NCBI GenBank assembly: GCA_030278955.1 | Contig: JAOANR010000001.1 | Coordinates: 18,451,753-18,515,752 of the forward strand | From: Hygrophila difformis | Lineage: Eukaryota > Streptophyta > Magnoliopsida > Lamiales > Acanthaceae | DNA: 64,000 bases | Direction: 5' to 3' | In this document: piece by piece, positions 11,651 through 24,171 of the stretch | Numbering within the stretch: the stretch's first letter is position 1 | How the letters are laid out: the number at the start of each line of letters is the position of its first letter | Position numbers and translations under genes: made by a program | Notes under the pieces: generated by a model | What the model was told of the DNA's origin: nothing | The model's database searches: none | The model's input: the letters and a program-made list of their open reading frames with translations, nothing else

Positions 11651-13925
11651 CTATCCCTGGAAGAAGATTCTGCTCCAGTGGACGAAGTTGGTTAAGCTGC
11701 AAGGCACGCAGTAATCGCCCTCGTCTGCTTCGCCCTCCTCCAGCACTCTCGAGCAGTAAACTCTGGGTCCCTGGGTGCCAAACAGGTCGGGGGTCTCCAG
11801 GCTATCAGCCAGCCATGCAAAGACGTTGGTCCCCCATAAGTCATGACTGATTTATCAGTCACTATCTTGTTTATCATTGCCACCCCCTGCTGGACCTGTT
11901 CATTGTCCACCTTACTGAGCAGCATGTAACCCCTGACAAAGATTGAGGCCTTATGGTTGTCCTCGATCCCTGCCTTTAGTAGTTCACAGGCTTGACCCTC
12001 GTCGCCTGCTCCGAATGCTTGAAGCGCCGGTACGAGCTGGAGGTTGAAATTCCCAGCCTCCTCACACTTTACCAGAAGTGCTTCTTTCTGCTCTTCGACT
12101 CCTACCTGCCACATCTTCACGATGGTGGTCTCCAGCTCGCACCTTTTGTAGACGATAGGGAGGTCTGCCGCATCACGGAGTTTCTTGCATGCCTCCCGAA
12201 CAACGAACACCTTTTTAATGTCATCCTCTCCGATGCGAGAGAGGATCTCCGCCAAGAGTTCTACTGGGAGGTCCAGCAGCTCAGACCTTCCCTCTTGCTC
12301 CTGATTTGGGTCTGCAGGAATGGTGCATCTGGAAAGACATGGAGTAGTAAACAAGTCTGAAACCAGTAGTCTTACTCCTTCAGCTAGTTCTAAGCATAGG
12401 TCGCTGAATGAGAGAGTTGGAACTGTTTTTAGCAAGTTTTTGATAAACATATTCAAATTGGAAAAATCAACATCCTCACATTTTGAGCTAAGCTCTAAAT
12501 GTGAGTTAATTGGTTTTTTACTTGAATTTATTGGATAAAAAGACATAGAGTTGGATTTTTAAATCCAACCCTTAATATAACAAAGATAGAGAGAGAGAAG
12601 AAAGTAAGGATTTGAGGTCCTTACAACAATTTTTCTTAGACTATAAATAGTCTAAAATAGTTTTGGAGTGGTCATTGACCAAAAAGTAAAATTTCATAGG
12701 CTATTAAGCCTACGAAAGAGATTTGAATTTTTATCACTTAAAAGTGATTTAAATCATGTGAAAAAGATGGTAAGATGATGAATGATGAGGAACAATTGCA
12801 TATGACAAATTATACAGTCACTAGAATGTAAGAATGGATTATAGAGAAAAAATAAGAAATTGAAAAAAAAATAAAATAAGCATGCACAAACACAAAAAAA
12901 AATCATTCTGATTTTTTATGAAAAGTGTTGACTTGTTTATTTCGTGAAATTGGGGGTGTGAATGGTCCCCCATTTGGATTTGTTTTGGGAAATGGGTGTT
13001 CTAGAATGAAACAAGGTGTTCCAATTGAATATTCCCCACTTGTCCCAAAAGTGAGTATAAGTCAAACATTTAAAAGGAAGAACAAAACATAACACCTCTT
13101 TTTGTCTTTTTAGACATAAATACCATGCCAAAAGTGTTGGAAAAATTTTGGCATGGTTTCGTCTATAATACCTTGTTTCCCGTATGTGCAAACATCAACT
13201 TTCGAGTTGAGATATCATCTTTCGAGTATCATCTTTCGAGTTGAGTTTGCACTTTGTGGTTAACAAGCATACGACAAAAAGCATTTATTGACAAAATGCA
13301 CAGTACACAACACATGCATAAATGAAAGTAAGACACAAACAATCCATTCACACCATGATCATGCAGAAATTTGGCCACAACTCATGCTTAAAAAATATAG
13401 CCACGGCAATACCATCGACATGCATATTCCATCAACATTCTCACATAACCAGTAAAATAACACAGTGATTTGCAAGGGAAAGTGAACCACTGCGTTTTCC
13501 ATTTCCACAGATTTTAAACAACAAACACAGTTAACAAAAGTGAAAATACTAACAGCAAAAACAGAACACACAAACACATAATGAAAGAGAACATGATTTT
13601 CGAGGGTTTTACAACTCTCATTTTCAAAATAAAACATCCCCAACACCACAGAAACTCAAGAAACATAACAATGGCAGTTACGATAAAAAAGCCCTAAAAC
13701 CCTAAGTTCTGCCTATTGTGTTCTACCCTTTTCCCAATCACACTCAAACTGTTCCGGCTACATTCCGACCATCTCCCACTCGAAAACATGCTTCATTTCC
13801 CTCCCCATTACCGATTTCGCAAAAACATGAAGGAGACGACATTTGAAATCGCGAAACAGGGTGCGAAATCACAAATAGGAAACTTACCCGACACTCCCAG
13901 TAGGATTAGATGACGAAGAAGCCAT
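11651..13925 (-). pseudogene. Element B third ORF: two-exon F-box gene, frameshifted
   Basis: Exon 1 is 13888-13925, starting at ATG 13925-13923 and encoding a short Ala/Ser-rich leader. It ends at GG|GTAAGT. The intron runs 13887 to 12329 and ends TTTCCAG. Exon 2 is 12328 to 11651. Exon 1 leaves two bases and exon 2 supplies one, so the frame is kept into the F-box, which begins LLDLPVELLAEILSRIGEDD and is followed by CKKLRD. After it comes a helical region with an Ala/Glu-rich repeat (ACELLKAGIEDNHKAS), resembling Sel1/TPR-like parts of plant F-box proteins. Near 11840, in a run of five G, the frame shifts. The other frame continues with a Val-Tyr-Cys block and a CxxC like element D, to TAG 11651-11653. 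It is therefore probably inactive. The role of F-box proteins is to recruit targets to SCF ubiquitin ligases; that role here is inference. Confidence 0.8.
12329..13887 (-). other. Intron of the element B F-box gene
   Basis: GT at 13887-13886 and AG at 12330-12329 on the minus strand. At about 12456-12500 it holds a CTCACATTTAGAG / CTCAAAATGTGAG stem followed by GATGTTGA, the same module seen after pol. The rest is AT-rich and shows no gene. Confidence 0.7.
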
Positions 13926-14070
13926 TTTTAAACACCTTGCACGGGGTTGATCAAAGAAAAGCTTTGACTCGAGTTCTGGTTTCGCGAGGGAGACGAAGTT
14001 CGCGAGAGGGAACACGGGGGAAAAATATCGAAGTGTGAAAAGTGAAAGTGAGGGAAAATAGGGGGATAGG

Positions 14071-14080
14071 GAATATAAAG
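14071..14080 (-). promoter_or_regulatory. TATA box of the element B third-ORF gene
   Basis: CTTTATATTC on the minus strand. It lies about 150 nt upstream of the exon-1 ATG and just downstream of the inverted-repeat array, as in element D. Confidence 0.65.
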
Positions 14081-14097
14081 GGGTAGGAGATTTGGGT

Positions 14098-14735
14098 AAT
14101 TCGGTCTGTTAGAGACCGAACCATCAATTCGGTCTAGACCGAATTGATGTGGTCTCTAGTGTTTGCGAAGGATTCGGTCTCTTAGGCCAATTCGGTCTAG
14201 ACCGAATTGGCATAGAGACCGAATTGGCATAGGGGGGCAAACATACTCTCTGCAATGAAGTCTTTTGAAGTCAATTCGGTCTTAGACCGAATTGATTCAG
14301 AGACCGAATTACAGGCAGATGACTGAACCTGATTACTTAGAAAAATTTTGAGGGATGCTTTTGTGAGGCAATTCGGTCTATGGGGGCAATTCGGTCTAGA
14401 CCGAATTACCTTATAGATCGAATTGCTCACTTGCATAAACAAAACTAAGGAAACACAGATGCCTTTTGTAGATCAATTTGATCTATTTAAAATCAATTCG
14501 GTCTAGACCGAATTGCTGTAGATCGAATTGTCACTTGGCCAATTTACACAAGGATGGGGGATGTGTCTTGGGGGAATCAATTCGGTCTCTTCGGCCAATT
14601 CGGTCTAGACCGAATTTGCTTGGAGATCGAATTGATTGAAAATTTCCAAGGTATACATCCAATGCGATCTGTCTCAAACAATTCTATGTAGACCGAATTA
14701 GCTTGAGATGTAAAATAGATCGCATTCAACACTTA
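14098..14735. repeat. Inverted-repeat array, B type, upstream of third-ORF promoter
   Basis: At least six clusters of AATTCGGTCT half-sites occur. A perfect 26-nt palindrome is at 14123-14148. A clear four-half-site unit is at 14172, 14189, 14199 and 14216, with the outer sites placed 17 nt from the inner ones on both sides. Other units are near 14272-14312, 14369-14425, 14490-14530 and 14578-14635. Confidence 0.9.
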
Positions 14736-15177
14736 AGAAAAATTTTGAAATTTTTCCATTTTCAAAATTTCTCGACATTATGGATTTTCTCAAGAATTAA
14801 CACACTGAAAGCACATATTAAACAGAATTAAACATTCCTCTATGGTAAATTGCTTGCATAAATTAGGTTGGATTAACACCCTTATTTTATGGAGGTATTC
14901 CGGATTTTAAATTTCTCTAAATTCCGAAATTACTTTCCATTAAATTTGGCATTAGTTCAACCAGGAACCTGGTTTTCGTAGCTTTATCCTTCTTTTTGTT
15001 GGTTCCATGAATTCCTGCAAGGCAAACATAGGAAAATTTATTAGATTTTCTCCAAATATCAACATCCTCACATTTAGAGTCTTAGTACTCTAAATGTTTA
15101 GTTGATCTTTGGGTACTTATCGTTCGAAACGAATGAATACATAATAGATAATTATATAGAAATACAAATATAAATAT
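14736..15177 (-). other. Post-pol non-coding block with hairpin and splice-acceptor-like site (B)
   Basis: On the minus strand a CATTTAGAG/CTCTAAATG stem (about 15070-15098) is followed by TGAGGATGTTGATA, then a pyrimidine stretch ending TTGCAG|GAATTC at 15015. The order is conserved in A, C and D. No ORF is supported. Confidence 0.6.
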
Positions 15178-18100
15178 TTATTGAGCATAGTCCGGCTCTG
15201 ATGTCATTTGGACTTCCTTTCCGGGGTCGAACTGCCCTAGATACTCCTTCAACCTGTGTCCATTCACCACCAGCTCTCCTTTGTCAGTTCGAATTCTGAC
15301 AGCTCCACTTTCAAACACGTGCACCACTTCGTATGGCCCTTCCCATCTGGATTTAAGCTTTCCGGGGAATAGCTTCAACCTAGAATTAAATAACAAGACA
15401 TTTTGGCCAATATAGAAGTGTTTAGACTTTATGCGACGATCGTGTAACTTCTGGGTCCGCTCTTTGTAAATCCTCGAGCTTTCATAAGCTTGTGCACGTA
15501 TTTCCTCAATTTCATTGAGGTCCAACTTGCGTTTGCTCTGAGCCACTCGTGGGTCAAAATTAAGCGTTTTTACGGCCCAGTAAGCCTTATGCTCTAGTTC
15601 TACGGGCAAATGACAGGCTTTTCCAAAGATAAGCCTGTATGGGGACATCCCAATGGGAGTCTTGAATGCAGTACGGTATGCCCATAGAGCCTCATTGAGT
15701 CTACGTGACCAATCTTTGCGGGTTATCCCACAGTGGCTTTGAGTATGTGTTTGATTTCGCGGTTTGATACTTCGACTTGGCCACTGGTTTGGGGATGATA
15801 AGGCGTGCCAATCTTGTGGAGAATCCCACTTTTGCTCATGAGATTTGCAAAAGCTTTGTTGACAAAGTGGGTTCCTCCATCAGATATGATTACCCTAGGT
15901 ACACCAAATCTATTGAAAATGTTGTTTTTCAAAAATTTGATGACTTGGTAACCATCGTTGGTTGGCAGCGCAACCGCCTCGACCCACTTGGACACGTAAT
16001 CGACAGCTACCAAGATGTAGTGATTCCCATCAGACGTCGGGAATGGTCCCATGAAGTCAATACCCCATACACCGAAAATCTCAAGGATGAGAATTCCTTT
16101 TTGAGGCATTTCATCCCTCTTGGAGATATTCCCTAATCTTTGGCATTTGTCGCAAGCCTTAACAAACGCCTTACAATCCTCGTAAATGGTAGGCCAATAG
16201 AAGCCACACTCGAGCACCTTGTGAGCTGTTCGAGTGGGGCCATGGTGACCTCCATATTCCGATTCATGACATTTTTTAGCGATTTGATAAGCCTCGTGCT
16301 CAGTTACACAACGTCTAATAATCGAATCTGCACAATGCTTAAAGAGATAAGGATCTTCCCAGAAGTAGTTGACTACATCTTGGTTGAACCTTGCTTTCTG
16401 CCTCGTGCTCTAGAATTGTGGAGTTATTCCACATTCTAAAAATTTAGCAATGTCGGAAAACCATGGACAAGCTTGATCATGAAGATGCAAGGCAAACAAT
16501 TGTTCGTCCGGAAAATTTTCGTTAACGGCTATCTCATTTTTATCATTATCTATCCGAGACAAATGGTCAGCAGCACCATTGTCTTTGCCTTTTCTATCTT
16601 TTATTATGATGTCAAACTCCTGCAACAAAAGTACCCACCTGATTAATCGAGGTTTGGCGTCTTGTTTGCTAAACAAGTATCTTAGTGCAGAGTGATCGGT
16701 GTATACTATGGTTTTCGTACCAATGAGGTATTGCCTGAATTTATCAAACGCGAAAACCACAGCATACATCTCTTTCTCCGTGGTGGTGTAATTGACTTGG
16801 GCTTCAGTCAGGGCATGGCTGGCGTAATGAATTACGCAGTGCCTTCCATCCTTATGTTGACCAAGAACTGCACCCACGGCGAGATCACTTGCATCGCACA
16901 TGACCTCGAAAGGCATTGACCAATCGGGTGGTTGCACTATTGGAGCAGAAATCAACATCTTTTGGAGCGTGTCAAAGGCTTGAACATACGCCTCACTTAT
17001 TACGAAAGAATTTTCTTTACAAAGCAAATTAGTGAGCGGCTTGGCAATTTTAGAAAAATCTTTAATGAATCTCCGGTAAAAACCGGCATGCCCTAAGAAA
17101 CTCCTAACTGCTTTTATTGAGTTTGGTAATGGAAGGTTGGATATGACTGAGACCTTGGCCCTATCGACTCGATGCCTGCGCGCGAGATGCGGTGACCCAA
17201 CACTATTCCTTCGGTGACCATAAAATGGCACTTTTCCCAGTTTAAAACTAGGTTAGTGTCCTCGCATCTTTTTTAAAATTTTTGCAAGATTTGTCAAACA
17301 TTCATCAAAAGTATCTCCATACACAGAGAAGTCATCCATGAAAACTTCAATGCATTTTTCGATAAATTCTGAGAAAATAGACATCATGCATCGTTGAAAA
17401 GTGGCAGGCGCATTGCAAAGTCCAAAAGGCATGCGCCTGTACGCAAAAGTTCCATACGGGCACGTGAAAGTGGTCTTATCGTGATCTTCACTAGCTATTA
17501 CAATCTGATTGTAACCAGAGTACCCATCCAAAAAGCAATAGTACTCCCTTCCGGCCAACCTCTCCAGCATCTGATCAATGAATAGAAGGGGAAAATGATC
17601 CTTTCGCGTAGCAGTGTTAAGCTTCCGGTAGTCGATGCAGACTCTCCAACCGGTCACTGGACGCGTTGCCACTTCTTCTCCTTGCTCATTAGTCGTTATG
17701 CACATTCCTCCACGCTTAGGTACTACCTGCACTGGGCTAACCCATTTGTTGTCAGATATAGGATAGATGATACCAGCATCTAAGAGCTTGATAACTTCTT
17801 TCCTTACCACTTCTTGCATATGAGGGTTCAGACGCCTTTGTGGTTGCCTTGAGGGCTTGTACTCCTCTTCCATTAAAATTCTTTGCATGCAAACAGAAGG
17901 GCTTATTCCTTTTATATCAGAAATGGTCCATCCAATTGCATGTACATATTTTTTTAGAATGTCTACCAGAGCTTTTTCTTGCTCTTGTGTCAGCTTAGCT
18001 GACACAATTACCGATAATCTTTTATGTTCAGCGAGAAAGACGTATTTAAGATGATCCGGAAGTATTTTAAGTTCAAGCTCTGGCGGACATTCAACGGAAG

Positions 18101-21100
18101 GTAGTAATTTGCGAGAATTGGTTGGGGGTGAGAGATCAGATTTACCTTCAGGACCCTGCGTCAGTACAGGGTCCACTTCCTCTTCCGCGGTGCTCTCTTC
18201 CTCCTCCTGAGTGAATTCAACACCGTCAAATTCTTCAAGATCCCCAGTGATAGGGTCTTCGAAGTGCACAGCGTTGCAGCTTCTTTGTTGATCAGCACCT
18301 CCAGGCGTCAGTACCTGTTTTGAAATCTTGTCCGTCACATCAGTCATAGAGTCCATGCTCTCATCCTCACACCTACCATCTATTACATCAAATTTGGAAC
18401 AAGTTTCCTCAGACGGAAACTTCTGCAGCTTTCCCATGTTAAAATCCAACTCTTCTTCTCCGACTCGGAGCTTGATTTGATTTGATCTTGCGTCTATAAG
18501 TGCACCACCGGTTGAGAGAAAGGGGCGGCCTAAGATCAGTGGCATCTCGTAGTCCTCCTCTATATCTAGAATAATGAAGTCGACGGGAAAGAGGGTCCCT
18601 CCCGTCTTGACAATTACATCCTTCAGGATTCCGACTGGATGAGCAATCGACCGGTCTGCCAGCTGTAGTTTCATTGTAACCGGCTCAATTACACCCAAGT
18701 GAAGACGTTTTGCCATGGCGAGTGGCATAACATTGATGCTTGAGCCCAAATCGCACAGCCCTTTTCCAACATTGGTTTTCCCGATTTGGACTGGCAGTGT
18801 AATACAGCCTGAATCCTCTCTTTTCTCTGGTAGCACTCTCTGGATGATGGCGCTGCAACTGCTGTTCAAAATCACCACTTCATCCTGCTCGAATTTTCTC
18901 CTCCCTGAAATCATTTCTTTAAGAAATTTAGCATAGACGGGCATTTCTGAAATCATTTCGACCAATGGAATAGTGATCTCGATAGCTTTCAGTCTTTCTA
19001 GAAACTTTTTAAATTTTTCATCTTGTTCCTTATTTTTAAGACGTGCAGGGTATGGCACCCTTGGCATGTACTTATTATTATCTATTTTTGGTGGTAAAGA
19101 GAAGGAACTTGTACCTTCACCCATACCCTCTTCAGCTTCATTTGCAGCTTCAGCCTGCGAGTTAGTTGTATCTGATTTATCCTGTACCAGCTCAACACTT
19201 TCATCTCCTTCAATCTTTTCCTTCTCCTTTTCCACCTCCAATGAAACCTTTACTTTCATGGCTTTCTTCTTTGCAGATCCAACATTTCCCTTCAGAGTCT
19301 TGCCTCCCCGCATGTGATTGCCTTGCATTGCGGGTTGGCTTCAGTGCTGCTTGGCACTGTTCCTTTCCCCCTGTTCTGCAATTCCTTAGCCAATTGGGTG
19401 ACTTGCGTCTCCACATTCTTGATTGATGACTGCCGCTGCTGGTTTATCTCCCTTTGATTGGAAATAAACTCAGTCATCAAATTCTCCAGACGAGATGGTG
19501 GCTTTTGGTTGTATTGCTGATTCTGATCAGGTTGGGATTGGAAGTTCTGGAAATTTTGGCCTTGGTTTTGGTTGGGCCTCTGTTGGATTTGGGGTTGAAA
19601 ATTTTGGTTCTGGGTCTGGAAGTTCTGGACTCTCTGCTGGACGAATCCTTGATTCTGAGGTCTGAAGTTCTGCTGAAAGTTTTGGTTTGCAAACTGGTTT
19701 GGCTGGTTTGGCTGTGTCAACAAATGCGCATTGAGTGCATTGTTGTTGGAATATGAGAGGTTGGGGTGGCGATTCTGGTAGTTCCCTGCATAATTGCAGC
19801 TTTCGGTAGCTAGTTGTTGGCATGTGTCAGTTGGATGTGGTCCCTGACATAGCCCACAAATTGCTTCTAATTGCTGTGTTTGTGCTTGACCAGATGAAGC
19901 TCCTGCCTGAGGAGTACCCGCTCCCTTTCCTTTCTCTTGTCCCAGCTGTATCGCAGCTACCTGTTCCTGTAATTTTTCGAAATCTGTTTTTCCTTCACTT
20001 ACAGCAAAAACTTTTCTAGGAGGGTCCGCCTTCTTGTCATTGCTGTTCTACACAGATCTGTTGACAGACATTGTCTCAATCTTTTCCCAGGCTTGATCCA
20101 TGGGCAAATGGAGTAAATGTCTTCCGCCTGCGGCGTCCAACATCATTCTCCATGGATGGGTGAGTCCTCCATAGAATTTCCTCAGTTGCTCCCACGGTTG
20201 GTATCCGTGTTGGGGGCATCGCCTCAAAAGGCTGGCGAATCTTTCCTTTGCGTCATACAATGACTCATCCGGCTTCATCTTGAACTCTCCAATTTTCTCC
20301 CGTCCTTCATCTATCTTAGATTCAGGGAAATATTTTAACAGAAAGCTCCTCACTAAATCTGCCCAGGTACTCCTCTGATTTATGGGCAACGATTTATACC
20401 AATCCCTGGCACCACTAAATAAAGAGAAAGGAAACAACATTAGTCTTCTGGCATCAGGTGATACTCCCTGATTTTTGATTGTGTCGCAGAGCTCCAGGAA
20501 AGTTTGGAGATGATCATGGGGATCCTCATGATTTGCACCGCAAAATTGATTGTTCTGCACCAAGTTGATGAGTCCCGGTTTGAGCTCAAAATTGCGTGCA
20601 GGGAATTGTGCTCTCCCAGGCCTATCCAAATAGGGCTCCACGATGGGCTGCATAAAATCACCTGCTGCTTGCTGCTGTTGATTTCCTTGATCTGGTTGAT
20701 TTTGATACTGCTGGTGATAGTTGGGATTCTGCTGAAAAATATTTTCGGGATCATGGGGATTGTTTTGGAATTGATCCTGATTGAAGGCTTGGTTCCGGTA
20801 TTGCTGGTTTGGCATATTTTGGTTTTGTTGGTTATATTGGTTAGGGGGAGGTGGTTGTTGGTGGAACTGCTGATACTGTTGCTGATTTGGATTAGGTAGA
20901 TCTTCATCCTCGTTTGCACGATTCGGGTGTTCTACCATACCCCCATCAGCTCCATTACCAGGATTATTGGGTGGTTGGTCTAATGGCAAGATCGGGGGAA
21001 TGTCTTGGTTCTCTGCCATATCGGATATGTCACTGCTTGTGGTTTCGGGTGAGGTACGAGTCCGGGCTTCCTGCTCTTTCCTTCGTCTGGCTTGCGCCCT

Positions 21101-21172
21101 CAATTGGCGAGCGGTCCTTTCTATTTCTAGATCGAACGGTAGCTCAGGCAATGTGGCCTTTCTCCTTTGCAT
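15178..21172 (-). pseudogene. Element B gag-pol, multiply disrupted
   Basis: This is homologous along its length to the intact element D polyprotein. Gag starts at ATG 21172 and reads to an in-frame TAG at 20048-20050. The CCHC-like CGLCQGPHPTDTC is near 19830-19870. A one-base loss near 19313 shifts the frame. The segment 19328-17253 then holds the protease (DLGSS, ILGRPFL) and most of RT (YRKLN, FMDD), ending at an extra A in an A-run near 17265. Another one-base loss is near 17163. RNase H (CDAS, TDH) follows to a TAG at 16410-16412, then integrase with HHCC, GIDFMG, SDGGTHF and VEVSNRE. A further one-base loss near 15730 precedes the C-terminal part ending at 15178. At least six disablements are present. 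Confidence 0.92.
20048..21172 (-). CDS. gag: Element B gag fragment (374 aa, ends at premature TAG)
   Basis: This is the longest intact gag piece of B. It has a charged N-terminus, an Asn/Gln/Pro-rich low-complexity region (about residues 75-165), and then the retrotransposon capsid region with the [21 protein letters not shown] and WYKSLPINQRSTW blocks (about 200-310). It ends just before the zinc-knuckle linker because CAG or similar became TAG. In element D the same reading continues into pol, so this is a truncated product rather than a natural gag end. Host of the protein, if made, would be virus-like particles in the cytoplasm. Confidence 0.75.
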   Translation of the reverse strand: MQRRKATLPELPFDLEIERTARQLRAQARRRKEQEARTRTSPETTSSDISDMAENQDIPPILPLDQPPNNPGNGADGGMVEHPNRANEDEDLPNPNQQQYQQFHQQPPPPNQYNQQNQNMPNQQYRNQAFNQDQFQNNPHDPENIFQQNPNYHQQYQNQPDQGNQQQQAAGDFMQPIVEPYLDRPGRAQFPARNFELKPGLINLVQNNQFCGANHEDPHDHLQTFLELCDTIKNQGVSPDARRLMLFPFSLFSGARDWYKSLPINQRSTWADLVRSFLLKYFPESKIDEGREKIGEFKMKPDESLYDAKERFASLLRRCPQHGYQPWEQLRKFYGGLTHPWRMMLDAAGGRHLLHLPMDQAWEKIETMSVNRSV

Positions 21173-21201
21173 AAGCAGCTTGTATTAGGATTTGACAGCA
21201 C

Positions 21202-21223
21202 CTGCACAACCCCCAGGTTAGTA
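21202..21223 (-). promoter_or_regulatory. Candidate 3' splice site upstream of gag (B)
   Basis: On the minus strand TACTAAC is followed after about a dozen bases by GTGCAG. The same block lies before gag in A (about 43535-43550) and D (54009-54025). It may end a leader intron; no donor was identified. Confidence 0.35.
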
Positions 21224-21300
21224 ATGATTCAAAAATATACACAAAAACTTTCTATGAGTAAATCAGGAATGTAGTTCTCTTAATAAACGGCGATGCATCC

Positions 21301-21318
21301 TCCCCGGCAACGGCGCCA
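21301..21318 (-). other. Primer binding site of element B (tRNA-Asp)
   Basis: TGGCGCCGTTGCCGGGGA on the minus strand, directly after the LTR end TTTCA. It is complementary to the 3' end of plant tRNA-Asp(GUC), a primer typical of Athila-type elements. Confidence 0.92.
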
Positions 21319-22002
21319 TGAAACTTTAGAACTTGGTTTCGTCAACACGAGCTTTTTCATAAAATATATTAATTTCGAATTTATTAACAGAAAAGGGTTA
21401 TGATTCGTGGGGAAAGGGTTTAAGGATATATTTCACTTTTTATTACTCATGTGGGGTATTCTGATTTCAAACGGCGCTGCGGTTCTCCCCGGCATGAAAC
21501 TTTTGACAACTTTCACGGTGCAGCCGGGATAGATAATTCAATCTTGACCTCCAGTCTGTCACACTGAAGGTCCCCAGCATTTGGCATCATGAAACTTATC
21601 ATAGTTTCATGTCATAAAGAACCTTGCCATGAAACACACTCCCACTGTATGAGTATTTTCTGAGAAATCAGAACTCGTAGTTTTTTAACATGAGCTTTTT
21701 GTAAAATATACTAAGTTAGAATTTATTAAAGGAAAAGAGTTATGATTCGTGGGGAAAGGGGTTTAAGGATATATTTCACTTTTTATTACTCATGTGGGGT
21801 ATTCTGATTTCAAACGGCGCTGTGGTTCGCCCCGGCATGAAACTTTTGACAACTTTCACGGTGCAGCCGGGATAGATAATTCAATCTTGACCTTCAGTCT
21901 GTCACACTGAAGATCCCCAGCATTTGGCATCATGAAACTTATCATAGTTTCATGTCATAAAGAACCTTGCCATGAAACACACTCCCACTGTATGAGTATT
22001 TT
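21319..22002. repeat. Tandem duplication at the 3' end of the B 5' LTR
   Basis: Two copies of a roughly 342-bp unit (AAAATATA marks the period at 21361 and 21703). Each contains a TATGAGTATTTTCTGA block resembling the authentic LTR terminus. The other B LTR has one copy (4928-5280), and element A's visible LTR end lacks it. Confidence 0.8.
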
Positions 22003-24171
22003 CTGAAAAATCATAATCCTGGTTTTCAATTTTATTCAGTGAAACCAATTTATGAAGATGGAGTTGGGATTAGGGATATATTATAGGTTGTCACGTTTTT
22101 ATTGCTCATGTTAAGAAACTGTGCTCCCGAAAGCGCACGGTGTCTAAAGTTGCAGTAATTTATAGTAAGACCGGATCGTTCACTGGAGGATGTGCGATAG
22201 AAGCAGGGCCCACGTCATTTACTAAGATTTTCCACTCGGTCACTCGATTCAAGCTTTGCAATGATTTCTAACATCTTCTTGACAATAATTTAAAATAGAG
22301 TATGTAAGCAATTAAATTATTCTACAAAGCATGATAAATTAGTCTAGAAAGCGATTAAATCTATTCTACGAAAGCGATAAATATTATGCTAGGAAAGCGA
22401 ATAAAATTATTCTACGAAAGCGAATTAAAATGTGACAGAAGGGACAGGGAGAAAGTAATGAAGATTGGACAAGGTTCAGATGAAACACACTTAAACTTCC
22501 ATTTTAATACACAGATCTTTGTTTGGGATAATCCATCAGTTAGCTAACTCTCATGCTCTCTATACCATGTTCCCTTTAGCAGACAGGTACTTATGGTAAG
22601 AGTTTACATGCTCTTAAGACCTCAATTTCTAAGATACCACAGATTTATAACCCCCCTTGCAATGCCTTGCGAGAGAGTGTTAGTCATATGTGGTGGACAA
22701 GCAACACTTAACATATCATTAGTTGATATGCCAAGTACTCCTATCGTCCCCCTTGTCACACCCAAAGTCCAAATCTAACCCCAAACTAATCCATAACTCT
22801 TAAACCTTTCAACCGGCAGATGCATCTCTGCTTCCGAGTGACCTCTATGAAAGCATTTTAAAGAAAGCGGTAAAGAAAGCAGTAAAGAAAGCATTTAAAA
22901 ATCTATCGCTCGGAAGTCTTAAAAGATCGTCACAATCCGTTAGTATAAAAGAGCCCCTGGTCTTGGTGACCAGATGCAGATTTAGAACTTCCCAAATGTC
23001 AGTAAGCCACAGGGCTTATAACATTCGGTTAGTTATGAGATACAAACATGATGTTTGAAACACTTAATAAAAGATTTCCAACACACAGTAATTTTGAGAA
23101 ACAAATAGATGTTTGAAAATCATTCCCTAAACAGGTACTAAACTCTCAATTAAAACACAGATCCTTTCAGTCTAGGAGGGACCTAATCGCTGACTCTGCT
23201 TCTAAGTTCTCAAAATCAACCCCCAGTAGAATATGAATTAGTCATAACTGTTGAGTTTATCCCTTACTCAGATCCGGATTTTATAAAGGAATTTTTGTTG
23301 GAAATTTATTATCCAACATCTGATTTAAATCAAGACTTCTATGTCCAATGGGAAGGATCCCCAAAATAGTAATAGACCACAATATCTACATAATAATATC
23401 ATGCATACATGTATAAGAGAAGTAAAATAAATACCCCAAAATATATGGTGGGGTTAGACAGAATGCGATACACAAAGATGAATTAGCCAGAGATAAGAAG
23501 AATTTTGCTAAAAAGAATGCCAGAAATAATTGGGGTTATCCGGATTGCAAACATCTGCTCTCCGGGTCCCAAGTATTCCAGATGGAATGACTGTTTAGAC
23601 AGTAGAATGCCTTAAATGACAGTTGCCGCCGTCATCTTAGACTTCACTGTCTGTGAATCTGAATGAAAACCCACATGTTCTATCACTGTAATAATTATTG
23701 GATGACATTGGCATATATCATCTATCATTACTACAACTCTAGATTCAGGTTTGAAATTAAGATAAAGAGAAGAAAACTGTATCCGTATAGGAGTCAGCTG
23801 AGCAGCTATTATGATCCCGGATGGACGAACCGCCAAGGCTTCCACCGACCACTACCCGAACCATGCAAAATAACAACTAGTAATTAATACTCAGAATACG
23901 AGCTAATTATCCATGTGGGAATATCCGCCAACATTAGTCTGATGTTATTTCTTACTAGTTGTTCATACACACCATGAAAGGGAAAATAAACAAAGTTAAG
24001 AAAATGTTTTTGGCATTGTGTGAGTGTTAATCACACAAAAATAGACACTAATGGGTTGAGATGTGTAATGGATAAAATTAGATGTAGTGGGCCTACGCCC
24101 AATATACCCATGCAACTTACACAACTCAAGAAATAAAATGTTTTTGGAGTTTTAAAATAGAAGGAAGAAAG

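Noticed and set aside
13359..13649. Possible membrane protein ORF, minus strand
   Set aside because: It falls inside the B F-box intron, has no counterpart in the D intron and shows no domain.
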